Shown in pieces: positions 43,658-53,764 of a stretch of DNA of 64,000 nucleotides; the first letter of the stretch is position 1; the number at the start of each line of letters is the position of its first letter. Made by a program: the position numbers and the translations under genes. A model generated the notes under the pieces. That model ran no database searches. It was given only the letters and a program-made list of their open reading frames with translations, and was not told where the DNA came from. The stretch comes from Paracoccus sp. S3-43 (lineage in GTDB: Bacteria; Pseudomonadota; Alphaproteobacteria; Rhodobacterales; Rhodobacteraceae). The DNA lies in assembly GCF_029027965.1 (NCBI RefSeq), contig NZ_CP119082.1, positions 62,001 through 126,000 of the forward strand. The letters are read 5' to 3'.

Positions 43658-43957
43658 ATGACCAACGAGCTTTCCAGCACGGGCCGCTTTGCGACCGGAC
43701 AGGCGCATCGTTACATGGTCCAATTGTGCAAGCATTTCGCCCACAAGATCCCCGCCGAGGTCGAGGGCGACGCCGGCAGCATCCGTTTTGACCTGGGCAC
43801 CGCCCGGCTGACGGCCAGCCAGGCGGAACTGACCTGCGTTGTCGCGGGCGCCGACACGGCTGCGGTCGCGACGCTTCAGGACATCATCGACCGCCATCTG
43901 GCGCGCTTCGCCTTCCGCGAGGGGTTCGCGAACATGGACTGGTCGCCCGCCGCCTGA
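43658..43957 (+). CDS. DUF2218-family protein
   Basis: A 99-residue protein of the DUF2218 family. Seen: GRFATGQAHRYMVQLCKHFAHKIPAEV followed by the beta-rich SIRFDLGTARLTAS and a helix ending in FAFREGFANMDW, which is the usual layout. Members are often iron-repressed or linked to siderophore use, and the N-terminus of the siderophore-interacting protein at 58149 looks like the same domain. ATG 43658 begins the family match; the upstream in-frame ATG at 43589 does not. Function unknown. Confidence 0.85.
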   Translation: MTNELSSTGRFATGQAHRYMVQLCKHFAHKIPAEVEGDAGSIRFDLGTARLTASQAELTCVVAGADTAAVATLQDIIDRHLARFAFREGFANMDWSPAA

Positions 43958-43966
43958 CGGGCGACC
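43941..43966 (+). terminator. Hairpin at the DUF2218 stop codon
   Basis: GGTCGCCCG (43941-43949) and CGGGCGACC (43958-43966) are a perfect nine-base inverted repeat spanning the stop codon, between convergent genes. No T run. Confidence 0.45.
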
Positions 43967-43995
43967 GCCCCTGATCGGGCGATGAAAACGCGGCT

Positions 43996-45909
43996 TCAGC
44001 CCTGGGACAGGATCGCGGCGATCACCCGGTCGGCGGCATCCTCGGCCGACAGGGTGGTGGTGTTGACCACCAGTTCCGGGCCTTCCGGCGCCTCATAGGG
44101 GCTGTCGATGCCGGTGAAGTTCTTCAGCTGGCCGGACCGCGCCTTCTTGTAAAGGCCCTTCACGTCGCGGGCCTCGGCGACCTCCAGCGGCGTGTCGACA
44201 TAGACCTCGATGAACTCGCCCTCTGCCATCATGTCGCGCACCATCCGCCGTTCCGCCCGGAACGGAGAGATGAAGGCTGTCAGCACGATCAGCCCGGCAT
44301 CCGCCATCAGCTTGGCGACCTCGCCTACGCGGCGGATGTTTTCCACCCGGTCGGCATCGGTGAAGCCCAGGTCGCGATTCAGGCCGTGGCGGATGTTGTC
44401 GCCGTCCAGCAGGAAGGTGTGCTTGCCCATCGCGTGCAGCTTGCGTTCGACGATATTGGCGATGGTCGATTTGCCCGACCCCGACAGGCCGGTGAACCAG
44501 ACCACGCGGGCCCGCTGGTTCTTCTGCGCGGCATGGGCGTCGCGGTCCACGTCGGTCGATTGCCAGTGGATGTTCTGCGACCGGCGCAGCGCGAAATGCA
44601 GCATCCCGGCAGCGATGGTGGCATTGCTCATCCGGTCGATCAGGATGAAGCCGCCCAGGTCGGGGTTGTCGGCATAGGCTTCGAACGGGACGGGCCGGTC
44701 GGTCGAGATATTGACCACGCCGATGGCGTTCAGACCCAGCGTCTTGCTGGCCAGATGTTCCAGCGTGTTGACGTTCACCTCGTATTTCGGCTCGGTCACG
44801 GTGGCGGTGACGGTCTGGGTGCCGATCTTGAGCAGATAGGGTCGGCCCGGAAGCATCTCGGCTTCGGCCATCCAGACCAGCGTCGCCTCGAACTGGTCGG
44901 CGACCTCGCAAGGCGCGTCGGCCTGCACGATCACGTCGCCGCGCGAACAGTCGATCTCATCCGCGAAGGTCAGGGTCACGGACTGGCCCGCGACGGCCTG
45001 CGCCAGATCGCCGTCGAAGCCGGGGATCGCCTTGACCGTGGTTGTCTTGCCCGAGGGCAGCACCCGGATCGCATCGCCCGGCCGCACGGTGCCCGCGCTG
45101 ATCTGGCCCGCGAAGCCGCGGAAATCCAGATGCGGGCGGTTCACCCATTGCACCGCCATGCGGAAGGGGCGGTCCTGCATCCGCGCGTCGTTGATCGGCG
45201 CGTCTTCCAGATGGCCCAGCAGCGTCGGCCCCTGATACCAGGGCATTTCGGGGCTTTTGGTGACGATATTGTCGCCCTTCAGCCCGGAAATCGGGATCGG
45301 CAGGAAGCTGTCCATGCCGATCTGCTTGGCGAAATGCGAATAATCCGCGACGATCTCATAGAAGCGCTCGGCCGAGTAATCGACCAGATCCATCTTGTTG
45401 ACGGCCAGCACGATATTCCTGATGCCCAGCAGGTTAACCAGATAGCTGTGCCGCCGCGTCTGGGTCAGCACGCCCTGGCGCGCGTCGATCAGGATCACCG
45501 CCAGATCGGCGGTGGACGCGCCGGTGACCATGTTGCGGGTGTATTGTTCGTGGCCCGGCGTGTCGGCTACGATGAACTTGCGCTTGTCGGTGGCGAAGAA
45601 GCGATAGGCCACGTCGATGGTGATGCCCTGTTCGCGTTCCGCCGCCAGCCCGTCGACCAGCAGCGCGAAGTCGATATCCCCGCCCTGGGTGCCCGAGACC
45701 TTGCTGTCCTGTTCAAGGTTGGCAAGCTGATCCTCGAAGATCATCTTGCTGTCATAGAGCAGCCGCCCGATCAGCGTCGACTTGCCGTCATCGACCGACC
45801 CGCAGGTGATGAAGCGCAGCATGGTCTTGTGCTGATGCTTCAGCAGATAGGCGTCGATGTCCTGGGCGATCAGCGCGTCGGTGACGTAAACGGGATCGGG
45901 CGCGTTCAT
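43996..45909 (-). CDS. cysNC: Bifunctional sulfate adenylyltransferase subunit 1 / adenylylsulfate kinase
   Basis: A 637-residue CysN-CysC fusion that completes ATP sulfurylase with CysD (GTP-driven) and then phosphorylates APS to PAPS. Seen: the elongation-factor-like GTPase domain (P-loop [16 protein letters not shown] near residue 36, [12 protein letters not shown] near 116, NKMD near 171), beta-barrel domains to about residue 440, then the APS kinase with P-loop [14 protein letters not shown] near 474 and [16 protein letters not shown] near 498. The fusion is common in alphaproteobacteria. The start overlaps the cysD stop by one base. Confidence 0.97.
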   Translation of the reverse strand: MNAPDPVYVTDALIAQDIDAYLLKHQHKTMLRFITCGSVDDGKSTLIGRLLYDSKMIFEDQLANLEQDSKVSGTQGGDIDFALLVDGLAAEREQGITIDVAYRFFATDKRKFIVADTPGHEQYTRNMVTGASTADLAVILIDARQGVLTQTRRHSYLVNLLGIRNIVLAVNKMDLVDYSAERFYEIVADYSHFAKQIGMDSFLPIPISGLKGDNIVTKSPEMPWYQGPTLLGHLEDAPINDARMQDRPFRMAVQWVNRPHLDFRGFAGQISAGTVRPGDAIRVLPSGKTTTVKAIPGFDGDLAQAVAGQSVTLTFADEIDCSRGDVIVQADAPCEVADQFEATLVWMAEAEMLPGRPYLLKIGTQTVTATVTEPKYEVNVNTLEHLASKTLGLNAIGVVNISTDRPVPFEAYADNPDLGGFILIDRMSNATIAAGMLHFALRRSQNIHWQSTDVDRDAHAAQKNQRARVVWFTGLSGSGKSTIANIVERKLHAMGKHTFLLDGDNIRHGLNRDLGFTDADRVENIRRVGEVAKLMADAGLIVLTAFISPFRAERRMVRDMMAEGEFIEVYVDTPLEVAEARDVKGLYKKARSGQLKNFTGIDSPYEAPEGPELVVNTTTLSAEDAADRVIAAILSQG

Positions 45910-46853
45910 CAGAAATACCCCTCTTGCTTCTTCTTCTCCATCGAGGCGGCCTGGTCCTTGTCGATGGCGCGGCCCTGGCGTTCGGAGGTGGTGGTCAGCA
46001 GCATTTCCTGGATCACCTCGGGCAGGGTGCGGGCGTCGGATTCCACCGCGCCGGTCAGGGGATAGCAGCCCAGCGTGCGGAACCGGACCGACCGCATCTG
46101 CGGCACCTCTCCGGGGCGCAGCGGAAAGCGGTCGTCATCGACCATGATCAGCAGCCCGTCCCGTTCGACCACCGGGCGCGGTTCGGAAAAATACAGCGGC
46201 ACGATGTCGATGCCTTCCAGGTGGATATATTGCCAGATATCCAGTTCGGTCCAGTTCGACAGCGGAAAGACCCGGATCGATTCATCCTTGGCCTTGCGGG
46301 TGTTATAGAGCTTCCACAGTTCCGGCCGCTGGTTCTTCGGATCCCAGCGGTGGTTGGCCGAGCGGAAGGAAAAGATCCGCTCCTTGGCGCGGGACTTTTC
46401 CTCATCCCGGCGGGCGCCGCCGAAGGCCACGTCGAAATTGTATTGGGTCAGCGCCTGCTTCAGCCCCTCGGTCTTCCACAGGTCGGTATGCAGGCTGCCA
46501 TGGTCGAAGGGGTTGATGCCCTGGGCCATCGCATCGGGATTGTGATGGACGATGAGATCCATCCCCGCCGCCTGGGCCGCGCGGTCGCGCAGATCGTACA
46601 TCGCGCGGAATTTCCAGGTCGTGTCCACATGCAGCAGCGGGAAGGGCGGGGGGGCCGGATAAAAGGCCTTTTTCGCCAGGTGCAACATGCAGGCGGAATC
46701 CTTGCCCACCGAATACAGCATCACCGGGTTTTCGGCATTCGCCACCACCTCGCGCATGATGTGGATGCTTTCGGCTTCCAGCCGCTGCAAATGCGTCAGC
46801 GTCGCCGGGGGAATCGGGGTTGGGGGAATCGGGGTTGGGGCCTGGCTGTTCAT
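45909..46853 (-). CDS. cysD: Sulfate adenylyltransferase subunit 2
   Basis: A 314-residue PP-loop ATP pyrophosphatase that adenylylates sulfate. Seen: the PP-loop [20 protein letters not shown] split around residues 47-66, [17 protein letters not shown] near 148 and [16 protein letters not shown] near 202. The N-terminus carries a short tandem repeat, [11 protein letters not shown], encoded by two 15-base direct repeats at about 46807-46840. It is the first gene of the cysD-cysNC operon. Confidence 0.97.
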   Translation of the reverse strand: MNSQAPTPIPPTPIPPATLTHLQRLEAESIHIMREVVANAENPVMLYSVGKDSACMLHLAKKAFYPAPPPFPLLHVDTTWKFRAMYDLRDRAAQAAGMDLIVHHNPDAMAQGINPFDHGSLHTDLWKTEGLKQALTQYNFDVAFGGARRDEEKSRAKERIFSFRSANHRWDPKNQRPELWKLYNTRKAKDESIRVFPLSNWTELDIWQYIHLEGIDIVPLYFSEPRPVVERDGLLIMVDDDRFPLRPGEVPQMRSVRFRTLGCYPLTGAVESDARTLPEVIQEMLLTTTSERQGRAIDKDQAASMEKKKQEGYF

Positions 46854-46971
46854 GGCGTCAACTCTTGATCTGGCCGGGGCGGAATCCTCCGGTTCGCGGA
46901 ACGCTATTCTTCAGCGGAGGTAAAAATGCAAGTTTCGGCCAGCAGAAAAACCAGTGTTTCCTGCCTGTTCG

Positions 46972-48222
46972 TCAAACGCCGGAATACTGTTCCAAGCCGG
47001 TCGCCAAAGCCAGACCATCGGCCACGGCGGTAAAGGCCTCGGACCGGTGCAGCCGGGCATCGGGCAGGATCCGCGCCGCCAGATTCGTGACCAGCCGCAT
47101 CAGGCTGGACCCGCCGACCAGCACCACGTCGCCGATCTCGCCCGCCCCGACGCCGGCGCGCGACAGGGTCTCCGTGACCGCCCCTTGCAGATCCGCGCCG
47201 AAGCCGTGCAGCGCCTCGGCCAGGGACCGGGCGTCGATCGGCGCGGCCAGACGCGGCTGGATGAAGCCCATGCCGATCCGCGCCTCGTCGCCCCGGTTGG
47301 CGGCGATCTTGCCGCGTTCGACGGCGAAGGCCAGGTCGTGGCCCAACTCGTCCGTCAGCACCGTGACCAGCCGGTCCATGCGCGCCGGATCCACCGCCAG
47401 CCGGGCCATCTGCTGGGCCAGCCTGCGGTTTTCCGGGGTATAGACAAAGGGAATGTGCGCCCACGCGGCCAGGTCGACATAGATCGCGTTGGGCACCGGC
47501 AGCAGGCCCGGCCCCATCTCTCGGCGCAGCTGCGAACCGTGGCCCAGCAGCGGCATGGCGTGGGTCAGCGACAGGGCGGCGTCGAAATCGGTCCCGCCCA
47601 GGCGGATGCCGTGGCTGGCCAGAATCCGCACCCGCCCGCCTTCCGCGCGATAGACCGAGAAGTCCGAGGTGCCGCCGCCAATGTCCACGATCAGCCCGGT
47701 CCGGCCCGCCGCCCCCATGCCGTGGCAGGCCAGGGCGGCGGCCTCGGGTTCGGGCAGGAAGGCGACATGATCAAAGCCCGCCGCGTGATAGCAGTCGCGC
47801 AGATCCGCCTGGGCCTGGGCGTCGCGGGCGGGATCGGCGTGGAAATGCACCGGACGGCCCGACAGGGCGCGGGTCTGGGGCTGGCCGGTCGCGGCTTCGG
47901 CCCGCCGGCGCAGTTCGGCCAGGAAGGCGGCGATCACATCCGCAAGGGTCCGGCGCCGGCCAGCGATCAGCCGCGATTCGTGAAGCAGCGGCGTTCCCAG
48001 CACGCTTTTCAGCGCGCGCATATAGCGCCCCTCTTGTCCGCCGATCAGGGCCTGGGCCGCCGCATCGCCGATCTGCATCGCGCCGCCGCGTGCGGGAAAG
48101 AAGACGGCGGTGGGCAGGGTGTCCGATCCCGCCTGGACCGGGACCCGCCGCACCGCCCCCCGATCCAGCACCGCCACGGCGGTGTTCGAGGTTCCGAAGT
48201 CGATGGCAAGGCTGCGGGTCAT
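46972..48222 (-). CDS. Hsp70-family (YegD-like) chaperone-type ATPase
   Basis: A 416-residue protein with an Hsp70/actin-like nucleotide-binding fold and no substrate-binding domain. Seen: phosphate-1 SLAIDFGTSNTAVAV near residue 4, phosphate-2 GLIVDIGGGTSDFSVY near 183 and the adenosine motif DVVLVGGSSLMRLV near 365. It resembles YegD, an atypical DnaK of unknown role. ATG 48222 follows AGGAAAGG; the frame is open further but the extra residues do not match the family. Confidence 0.88.
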   Translation of the reverse strand: MTRSLAIDFGTSNTAVAVLDRGAVRRVPVQAGSDTLPTAVFFPARGGAMQIGDAAAQALIGGQEGRYMRALKSVLGTPLLHESRLIAGRRRTLADVIAAFLAELRRRAEAATGQPQTRALSGRPVHFHADPARDAQAQADLRDCYHAAGFDHVAFLPEPEAAALACHGMGAAGRTGLIVDIGGGTSDFSVYRAEGGRVRILASHGIRLGGTDFDAALSLTHAMPLLGHGSQLRREMGPGLLPVPNAIYVDLAAWAHIPFVYTPENRRLAQQMARLAVDPARMDRLVTVLTDELGHDLAFAVERGKIAANRGDEARIGMGFIQPRLAAPIDARSLAEALHGFGADLQGAVTETLSRAGVGAGEIGDVVLVGGSSLMRLVTNLAARILPDARLHRSEAFTAVADGLALATGLEQYSGV

Positions 48223-48371
48223 GGCTGGACCTTTCCTGCTGAAAGTCCCGGCGGCTATCCCAAGATGCGCGACGCGGCAAGCGCCGCGGCCGAAAGACGG
48301 GTTGACGCCGCGATCAACAATGCAACAGTCAGGGAAACAAGGCGAAGCACCCGGAAGGCAGGCGCGACCGC

Positions 48372-49517
48372 ATGATCGACCCACAACAGGCAACGCCCCG
48401 GCCCGATGTCCCCCCCGGCGCCCCCGCCGCCGAGGATCCGGCGACGATGCCCTTTCCGCTGATCAGCGACATCTCGGCCGCCCGCTGGCTGCTGGTCTTC
48501 ATCATCGCCGCCGCGATCTATTTCTTTCACGGCTTCCTGGTGCCGGTGCTGGCCGCGACCATCATCGCTTTCGCCAGCTGGCCGCTGTCGCGCAGTGCGC
48601 AGCGCGCCCTGGGAATCGACCGCACTGCCACGGCGGCGCTGTTCGTGCTGGTGATCGTGCTGTTCCTGGTCGTGCCGGTCACGATGGCGCTGCTCTATGC
48701 GTTCCGCGAGTTGCAGCAATGGATCTATTGGGTGTTCGAGGTGAACGCCAACGGCGCCGACACGCCGCTGTGGATGGTCGACCTGCCGCAGATCGGCGAC
48801 TGGATCGACGAACAGTGGATGCGCCATATCGGCAGGCCCGGCGCCATCGCGGATCTGGTGCAGCTGACCAGCGGCAACACCATCGCCTCGATCTATCGCA
48901 GCGTGCTGGCGGCGGGGAACCTGGCCTTCCACCTGGCGCTGAACCTGCTGTTCATGCTGATCGCGCTGTTCGTGTTCTATCGCGACGGCGACAAGATCGC
49001 CGGCCAGATCGACATCATCGGCGCCCGCATCCTGCCCCGCCGCTGGGAACGGCTGTCGCGGGTGGTGCCGCTGACCATCAGCGCCACCGTCACCGGCATG
49101 ACCCTGATCGCCATGGGCGAGGGGGTGATCCTGGGCATCGCCTACTGGATCGCGGGCGTGCCCTCGCCGGTGACGCTGGGGGTGATCACCGGGATCATGG
49201 CGCTGATTCCGGGCGGCGCGCCGTTGTGCTTCACGCTGGTGGCGATCTATCTGGCGGCCAGCGGATCGGGCCTGGCGGGGGTGCTGCTGTTCCTGTGGGG
49301 GGCGATCGAGCTGTTCATCGTCGACAAGACCATCCGCCCGGTGCTGGTCGGGGGGCCGGTCAAGATGCCGTTCCTGCCGACATTCTTCGGGCTGGTGGGG
49401 GGCGTCAAGACCATGGGCATCGTCGGCTTGTTCGTCGGCCCGGTGCTGATGGCGCTGCTGGTGGCGATCTGGCGCGAATGGCTGCGGGAAATCCGAACCC
49501 ATCCACAAAGCCCTTGA
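48372..49517 (+). CDS. AI-2E family transporter
   Basis: A 381-residue integral membrane protein of the AI-2E/UPF0118 family. Seen: about eight membrane spans, a large loop after the third, and the family's late signature ITGIMALIPGGAPLCF near residue 275 followed by DKTIRPVLVGGPVKMPFLP near 318. Some members export autoinducer-2 or exchange Na+ and H+, but most are uncharacterised; the Na+/H+ antiporter gene downstream is compatible with an ion-related role. Confidence 0.88.
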   Translation: MIDPQQATPRPDVPPGAPAAEDPATMPFPLISDISAARWLLVFIIAAAIYFFHGFLVPVLAATIIAFASWPLSRSAQRALGIDRTATAALFVLVIVLFLVVPVTMALLYAFRELQQWIYWVFEVNANGADTPLWMVDLPQIGDWIDEQWMRHIGRPGAIADLVQLTSGNTIASIYRSVLAAGNLAFHLALNLLFMLIALFVFYRDGDKIAGQIDIIGARILPRRWERLSRVVPLTISATVTGMTLIAMGEGVILGIAYWIAGVPSPVTLGVITGIMALIPGGAPLCFTLVAIYLAASGSGLAGVLLFLWGAIELFIVDKTIRPVLVGGPVKMPFLPTFFGLVGGVKTMGIVGLFVGPVLMALLVAIWREWLREIRTHPQSP

Positions 49518-49550
49518 ACGCCGGGCCTTGCTGAATATGATCCCGCGACA

Positions 49551-49630
49551 TGGCGTGTGCTGCGTGCGCCCAGGGACGACCCCTGAATACGGAGACTGGT
49601 TGAACCGTTTCTGACAAAGAGGGGGGCTGT
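49551..49630 (+). ncRNA. Structured nhaA leader, candidate nhaA-I type (Li+/Na+) riboswitch
   Basis: The 116-base gap before nhaA is rich in potential structure: CAGGG-ACGAC-CCCTG (49571-49585), then GGAGAC, a GGTT-G-AACC hairpin (49598-49606) with AGAC and GTTTCT beside it, and a purine-rich GAGGGGGG ribosome-binding region at 49619. Known nhaA-I and nhaA-II RNAs sit in this place upstream of nhaA in alphaproteobacteria and respond to lithium or sodium. The assignment is from position and hairpins, not from a covariance search. Confidence 0.45.
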
Positions 49631-49633
49631 TTC

Positions 49634-50821
49634 ATGGCAGGCCGAATTCAAAACACCGTCCGCAAGTTCCTGGAGAGCGGCACGTCCGGGGGGCTCTTGC
49701 TGATCGCGGCGGCGGTGCTGGCGCTGATCGTCGCCAACTCGCCCCTGGCCGAGGCGTATTTCCACGTCCTGCACGCCTATGTCGGGCCGCTGTCGGTCGC
49801 CCATTGGATCAACGACGCGCTGATGGCGCTGTTCTTCCTGATGGTGGGGCTTGAGATCAAAAGGGAAATGGTGGACGGCCACCTGTCGTCCTGGCCGCGC
49901 CGCATCCTGCCCGGCGTGGCGGCGGCGGCGGGAATGGCGGTCCCGGCGCTGATCTATCTGTTCTTCACCGCGGGCACCGGGGCCACGCATGGCTGGGCGA
50001 TCCCTTCGGCCACCGACATCGCCTTCGCCCTGGGGGTGATCTCGCTTCTGGGGTCGCGGGTGCCGACCTCGCTCAAGGTGTTTTTGGCGGCGCTGGCGAT
50101 CCTGGACGATCTGGGCGCGGTCGTGGTGATCGGGCTGTTCTATACCACCGGCCTGTCGCCCGCCGACCTCGGGCTGGCCGCGCTGGTGCTGGCGGGTCTG
50201 ATCGGGCTGAACCGCGCGGGAGTGATGCGGCTGTGGCCCTATCTGGCTCTGGGCGCGGTGCTGTGGTTCTTCGTCTGGCGATCGGGGATCCACGCCACCA
50301 TCGCGGGGGTGTTGCTGGCCTTGACCATCCCGCTGAAGCGCACCCCCGCCACGCCCGAGGCGCGTCCATCGGAAAGCCCGCTGCACCGGCTGGAACATGC
50401 GCTGATGGTGCCGGTGGCCTTCCTGATCATTCCGGTTTTCGGCTTCGCCAATGCCGGGGTCAGCTTCGCGGGCCTGGGATCCGAGGCGCTGCTGGCCCCC
50501 GTGACGCTGGGTGTCGCGGCGGGCCTGGCACTGGGCAAGGTGATCGGTATCTTCGGCGCGGTGGCGATCCTGGTGCGGCTGGACTGGGCCGACCTGCCTC
50601 CCGGCGCAAGCTGGATGCAGATTCTGGGAACCTCGTTTCTGTGCGGGATCGGCTTCACGATGAGCCTGTTCATCTCGCTTCTGGCGTTCGCCGAGCCGCT
50701 GTTGCAGGACGAGGCCAAGATCGGCATCCTGATGGGATCGCTGGTGTCCGGCGTCGCGGGCTATATGATCCTGCGCTTCGCGAAACGCGAGGCGCCGCGC
50801 CGGATGCAGTCGGCGGGCTAA
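49634..50821 (+). CDS. nhaA: Na+/H+ antiporter NhaA
   Basis: A 395-residue NhaA, which exports sodium or lithium in exchange for two protons. Seen: about twelve membrane spans, the N-terminal ESGTSGGLLLIAAAVLALIVANSP, the pore motif LAILDDLGAVVVIGLFY near residue 155 with the paired aspartates that carry ions, ATDIAFALGVISLLGSRVP near 128, and SIRSGIHATIAG-like HATIAGVLLALTIP near 220. The gene has a structured leader and a strong ribosome-binding site. Confidence 0.97.
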   Translation: MAGRIQNTVRKFLESGTSGGLLLIAAAVLALIVANSPLAEAYFHVLHAYVGPLSVAHWINDALMALFFLMVGLEIKREMVDGHLSSWPRRILPGVAAAAGMAVPALIYLFFTAGTGATHGWAIPSATDIAFALGVISLLGSRVPTSLKVFLAALAILDDLGAVVVIGLFYTTGLSPADLGLAALVLAGLIGLNRAGVMRLWPYLALGAVLWFFVWRSGIHATIAGVLLALTIPLKRTPATPEARPSESPLHRLEHALMVPVAFLIIPVFGFANAGVSFAGLGSEALLAPVTLGVAAGLALGKVIGIFGAVAILVRLDWADLPPGASWMQILGTSFLCGIGFTMSLFISLLAFAEPLLQDEAKIGILMGSLVSGVAGYMILRFAKREAPRRMQSAG

Positions 50822-50892
50822 ACCGGCCAGTTGCGCAAGGGGAACGTCTTGATGCGCCCGTCCCGCAGCCTTGGTGGAACTCCGCTGCCGCG

Positions 50893-51702
50893 TCAGGCGG
50901 GGGCCGCCGCCATCCGGTGCCGCCCGATGGGCAGCATCATCGGCCGCCCCGAGGTCGGGTCGGGGATGATCCGGCTGTCCAGGCCGAAGACGGCGCGGAC
51001 AGTGTCGCGGGTCAGCACCTCTTGCGGGGTGCCCTGGGCATAGAGCCTGCCCTCGGCCATCGCGACCAGGCGGTCGGCATATCGCGCGGCCAGGTTCAGG
51101 TCGTGCAGCACCATCACCACGGTGGTGCCGCGCCGCTGGTTCAGGTCGGTCAGCAGGTCCAGAACCTCGACCTGGTGGCTGATGTCCAGAAAGGTCGTGG
51201 GTTCGTCCAGCAGCAGCAGATCCGTTTCCTGGGCCAGCGCCATGGCGATCCAGACCCGCTGGCGCTGACCGCCCGACAGTTCGTCCACCGCGCGTTCGGC
51301 CAGATCCAGGGTCTTGGTGGCCTCAAGCGCGGCGGCGACGGCCTGGTCGTCGCGGGGGGACCAGCGGGACAGGATGCCGTGATGGGGATGGCGGCCCCGG
51401 CCGACCAGATCGGCGACCGTGATCCCTTCCGGCGCGATGGGCGATTGCGGCAGCAGCCCCATGACCTGGGCGACGCGGCGGGGGGCCATGCGGTGGATGG
51501 CCTTGCCGTCCAGCAGCACCTGGCCCGCGCGCGGCGACAACAGCCGCGACATGGTGCGCAGCAGCGTCGATTTCCCGCAGGCATTGGCGCCGACGATGGC
51601 GGTGATCCGGCCCGGCATCACGTCCAGATCCAGATCCCGCAGGATCAGCCGGTCGCCATAGCCTGCGGCAAGGTGCTGGACGGAAAGCGAATGGCTGTTC
51701 AC
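50893..51702 (-). CDS. Iron-siderophore ABC transporter ATP-binding protein (FepC-like)
   Basis: A 269-residue ATPase of the iron-siderophore importer class. Seen: Walker A GANACGKSTLLRTM near residue 38, the Q-loop region LPQSPIAPEGITV, signature LSGGQRQRVWIAMALAQ near 142, Walker B LLLLDEPTTFLDISHQ near 164 and the H-loop VLHDLNLAARYAD near 193. GTG 51702 follows GGAGGAT and overlaps the permease stop by four bases; the longer open frame is rejected. Last gene of the four-gene importer operon. Confidence 0.93.
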   Translation of the reverse strand: MNSHSLSVQHLAAGYGDRLILRDLDLDVMPGRITAIVGANACGKSTLLRTMSRLLSPRAGQVLLDGKAIHRMAPRRVAQVMGLLPQSPIAPEGITVADLVGRGRHPHHGILSRWSPRDDQAVAAALEATKTLDLAERAVDELSGGQRQRVWIAMALAQETDLLLLDEPTTFLDISHQVEVLDLLTDLNQRRGTTVVMVLHDLNLAARYADRLVAMAEGRLYAQGTPQEVLTRDTVRAVFGLDSRIIPDPTSGRPMMLPIGRHRMAAAPA

Positions 51703-52727
51703 AGGGATCCTCCGGCGCGGTTCACGCGCATGATCAGATAGATAAGATAGGGCGCGCCCAGGGCGCCGGTGACGACGCCCACCGGGAAGCGCGCGGGCAG
51801 CAGGAACTGGCCGACATAATCGCCGCCCAGCACCAGCAGGCCCCCGACCAGGGCCGAGGGGATCAACACCGATCCGTTCGGACCCAGGATCCGCGCGGCG
51901 ATGGGACCAGACAGGAAGGCCACGAAGGCCACCGGGCCGGTGACGGCGGTGGCGACGGCGATCAGGCCCACGGCCGCCACGATCACCAGCATCCGCGTCA
52001 AGGCGACGTCTGTGCCAAGCGCTGCGGCGGTCTCGTCGCCCAGCCGCAGCGATTCCAGGTCGCGGGCGCGGCTGACCAGCAGCCCGCCGAACAGCGCCAG
52101 CGACAGCAGGATCGGCAGCGCCTGGGACAGTTGCGCGCCGTTGACGCTGCCGGTCAGCCACCGCAGCGCCTCGGCCAGATCCCAGGACGGCGCGCGCGTC
52201 AGGACATAGGCGATGAAGCTGTCCAGCATGGCCGACACGCCGATGCCGACCAGGATCAGCCGGGTTCCCGCCACCCCTCCCTGCCAGGACAGGGCATAGA
52301 TCAGCATGGCGACGCCCAGCCCGGCGGCGACGGCGAAGGCCGACACCACCGGCCCGTCCAGCCCCATGACCAGGATGGCAAAGACCGCCGCCGCGCTGGC
52401 GCCCCGGCTGATGCCGATGATGTCCGGGCTGGCCAGGGGATTGCGCAGCATGATCTGGAAGGCCGCGCCGCCCAGGCCGAAGGACAGCCCGGCCAGGATC
52501 GCCATGACCGCGCGCGGCAGCCGCAGCTGGCCCACGGCGAAGGATGCGCCGGGCACATCCTGGCCCGTCAGCACCCGCAGCACGGTGCCGGGCGGCACGA
52601 AGGACTGGCCCAGCATCAGCGTCAGGGCGAATCCCGCCAGCAGCAGGGTCAGCGCGCCCGCGACGACGGTGGCGCGCCGCCGGGTGCGGCGCCGGCGGCC
52701 GGCGGCGACCAGGTCCAGGGCGGTCAT
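51699..52727 (-). CDS. Iron-siderophore ABC transporter permease (FepG/FecD-like)
   Basis: A 342-residue FecCD-family permease. Seen: an Arg-rich cytoplasmic N-terminus (GRRRRTRRR), about ten membrane spans, the RLPRAVMAILAGLSFGLGGAAFQIMLRNPLASPD signature (split across residues 71-104) and the coupling-helix GTDVALTRM. ATG 52727 overlaps the stop of the first permease (ATGA). It would pair with the 52724-53764 product as a heterodimer. Confidence 0.93.
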   Translation of the reverse strand: MTALDLVAAGRRRRTRRRATVVAGALTLLLAGFALTLMLGQSFVPPGTVLRVLTGQDVPGASFAVGQLRLPRAVMAILAGLSFGLGGAAFQIMLRNPLASPDIIGISRGASAAAVFAILVMGLDGPVVSAFAVAAGLGVAMLIYALSWQGGVAGTRLILVGIGVSAMLDSFIAYVLTRAPSWDLAEALRWLTGSVNGAQLSQALPILLSLALFGGLLVSRARDLESLRLGDETAAALGTDVALTRMLVIVAAVGLIAVATAVTGPVAFVAFLSGPIAARILGPNGSVLIPSALVGGLLVLGGDYVGQFLLPARFPVGVVTGALGAPYLIYLIMRVNRAGGSL

Positions 52728-53764
52728 AATTCGCGGACCCTGGCGCGGCGCACGATCCAGATGAAGAAGGGCGCGCCGATGAAGGCGGTGACGATGCCCA
52801 CGTCCAGTTCGGACGGCCGGGCGATCAGGCGGCCCGCGATATCCGAGGCGATCAGCAGGCAGGCCCCGGCCAGGGCGGAAAAGGGCAGCAGCCAGCGGTG
52901 ATCGACGCCCACCAGCACGCGGCACAGATGCGGCACGATCAGGCCCACGAAGCCGATCGGCCCGCAGACCGCCGTGGCCGCCCCGCACAGCAGGATCGCG
53001 CCCAGTGCGGCCATGGCGCGGGCAAGGGCCACGCGCTCGCCCAGGCCCGCCGCCATGTCCTCGCCCAGGGCCAGCGCGTTCAGCTTGCGCGCGCTTGCCA
53101 GGCCGATCGCGAAACCCGCCGCCAGGAACGGCAGGACCGGGGTCATGCGCGCGAATGTGGCTCCGCCCACGCCGCCCACCTGCCAGGATTGCAGGCCGCC
53201 CGCGACATCGCCGCGCGACAGCATGATCGCCAGCACCAGCGACAGGAACGCGACCGAGGTGGCGACCCCCGCAAGCGCCAGCTTCAGGGGCGTCGGCCCC
53301 CCTCGGCCCAGCGATCCGATGGCATAGACGAAGATCGCCGTCGCCCCCGCCCCGCCGATCGCCACCCAGATATAGGCCTGGGCCGAGGCGATCCCGAAAA
53401 AGGCCACCGCCACCGCGACCGCCAGGGACGCGCCCAGATTTACCCCCAGGATCCCCGGATCGGCCAGCGGGTTGCGCGTCACGCCCTGCATGATCGCCCC
53501 CGACAGGCCAAGCGCCGCCCCGGCCAGCGCGGCCAGCAGCGTGCGCGGGATGCGCGCGCCCACCGCCGCCTGGCCGATGCTGTCCGCCTGTCCCCGCAGC
53601 GCGGCGGCGATGTCGTCCCAGCCGACCTCTCGGGTGCCGATGGCCACCGACAGCGCGCAGAGACCCGCCAGCAGCGCCAGCATCACCGCCAGCCAGCCGG
53701 CGCGGATGCGGTTCGACCTGGGCGCGAAGCCTGCGCGGGGCAGGGGGCTGGCGGCAGCCGTCAT
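52724..53764 (-). CDS. Iron-siderophore ABC transporter permease (FepD-like)
   Basis: A 346-residue FecCD-family permease. Seen: RIPRTLLAALAGAALGLSG and GVTRNPLADPGILGVN near residues 72-108, about ten membrane spans and the late GFVGLIVPHLCRVLVG-type motif near 270 that faces the ATPase. ATG 53764 overlaps the binding-protein stop (ATGA). The frame is open further, but the extra sequence lies antisense within the binding-protein region and is rejected. Confidence 0.94.
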   Translation of the reverse strand: MTAAASPLPRAGFAPRSNRIRAGWLAVMLALLAGLCALSVAIGTREVGWDDIAAALRGQADSIGQAAVGARIPRTLLAALAGAALGLSGAIMQGVTRNPLADPGILGVNLGASLAVAVAVAFFGIASAQAYIWVAIGGAGATAIFVYAIGSLGRGGPTPLKLALAGVATSVAFLSLVLAIMLSRGDVAGGLQSWQVGGVGGATFARMTPVLPFLAAGFAIGLASARKLNALALGEDMAAGLGERVALARAMAALGAILLCGAATAVCGPIGFVGLIVPHLCRVLVGVDHRWLLPFSALAGACLLIASDIAGRLIARPSELDVGIVTAFIGAPFFIWIVRRARVREL

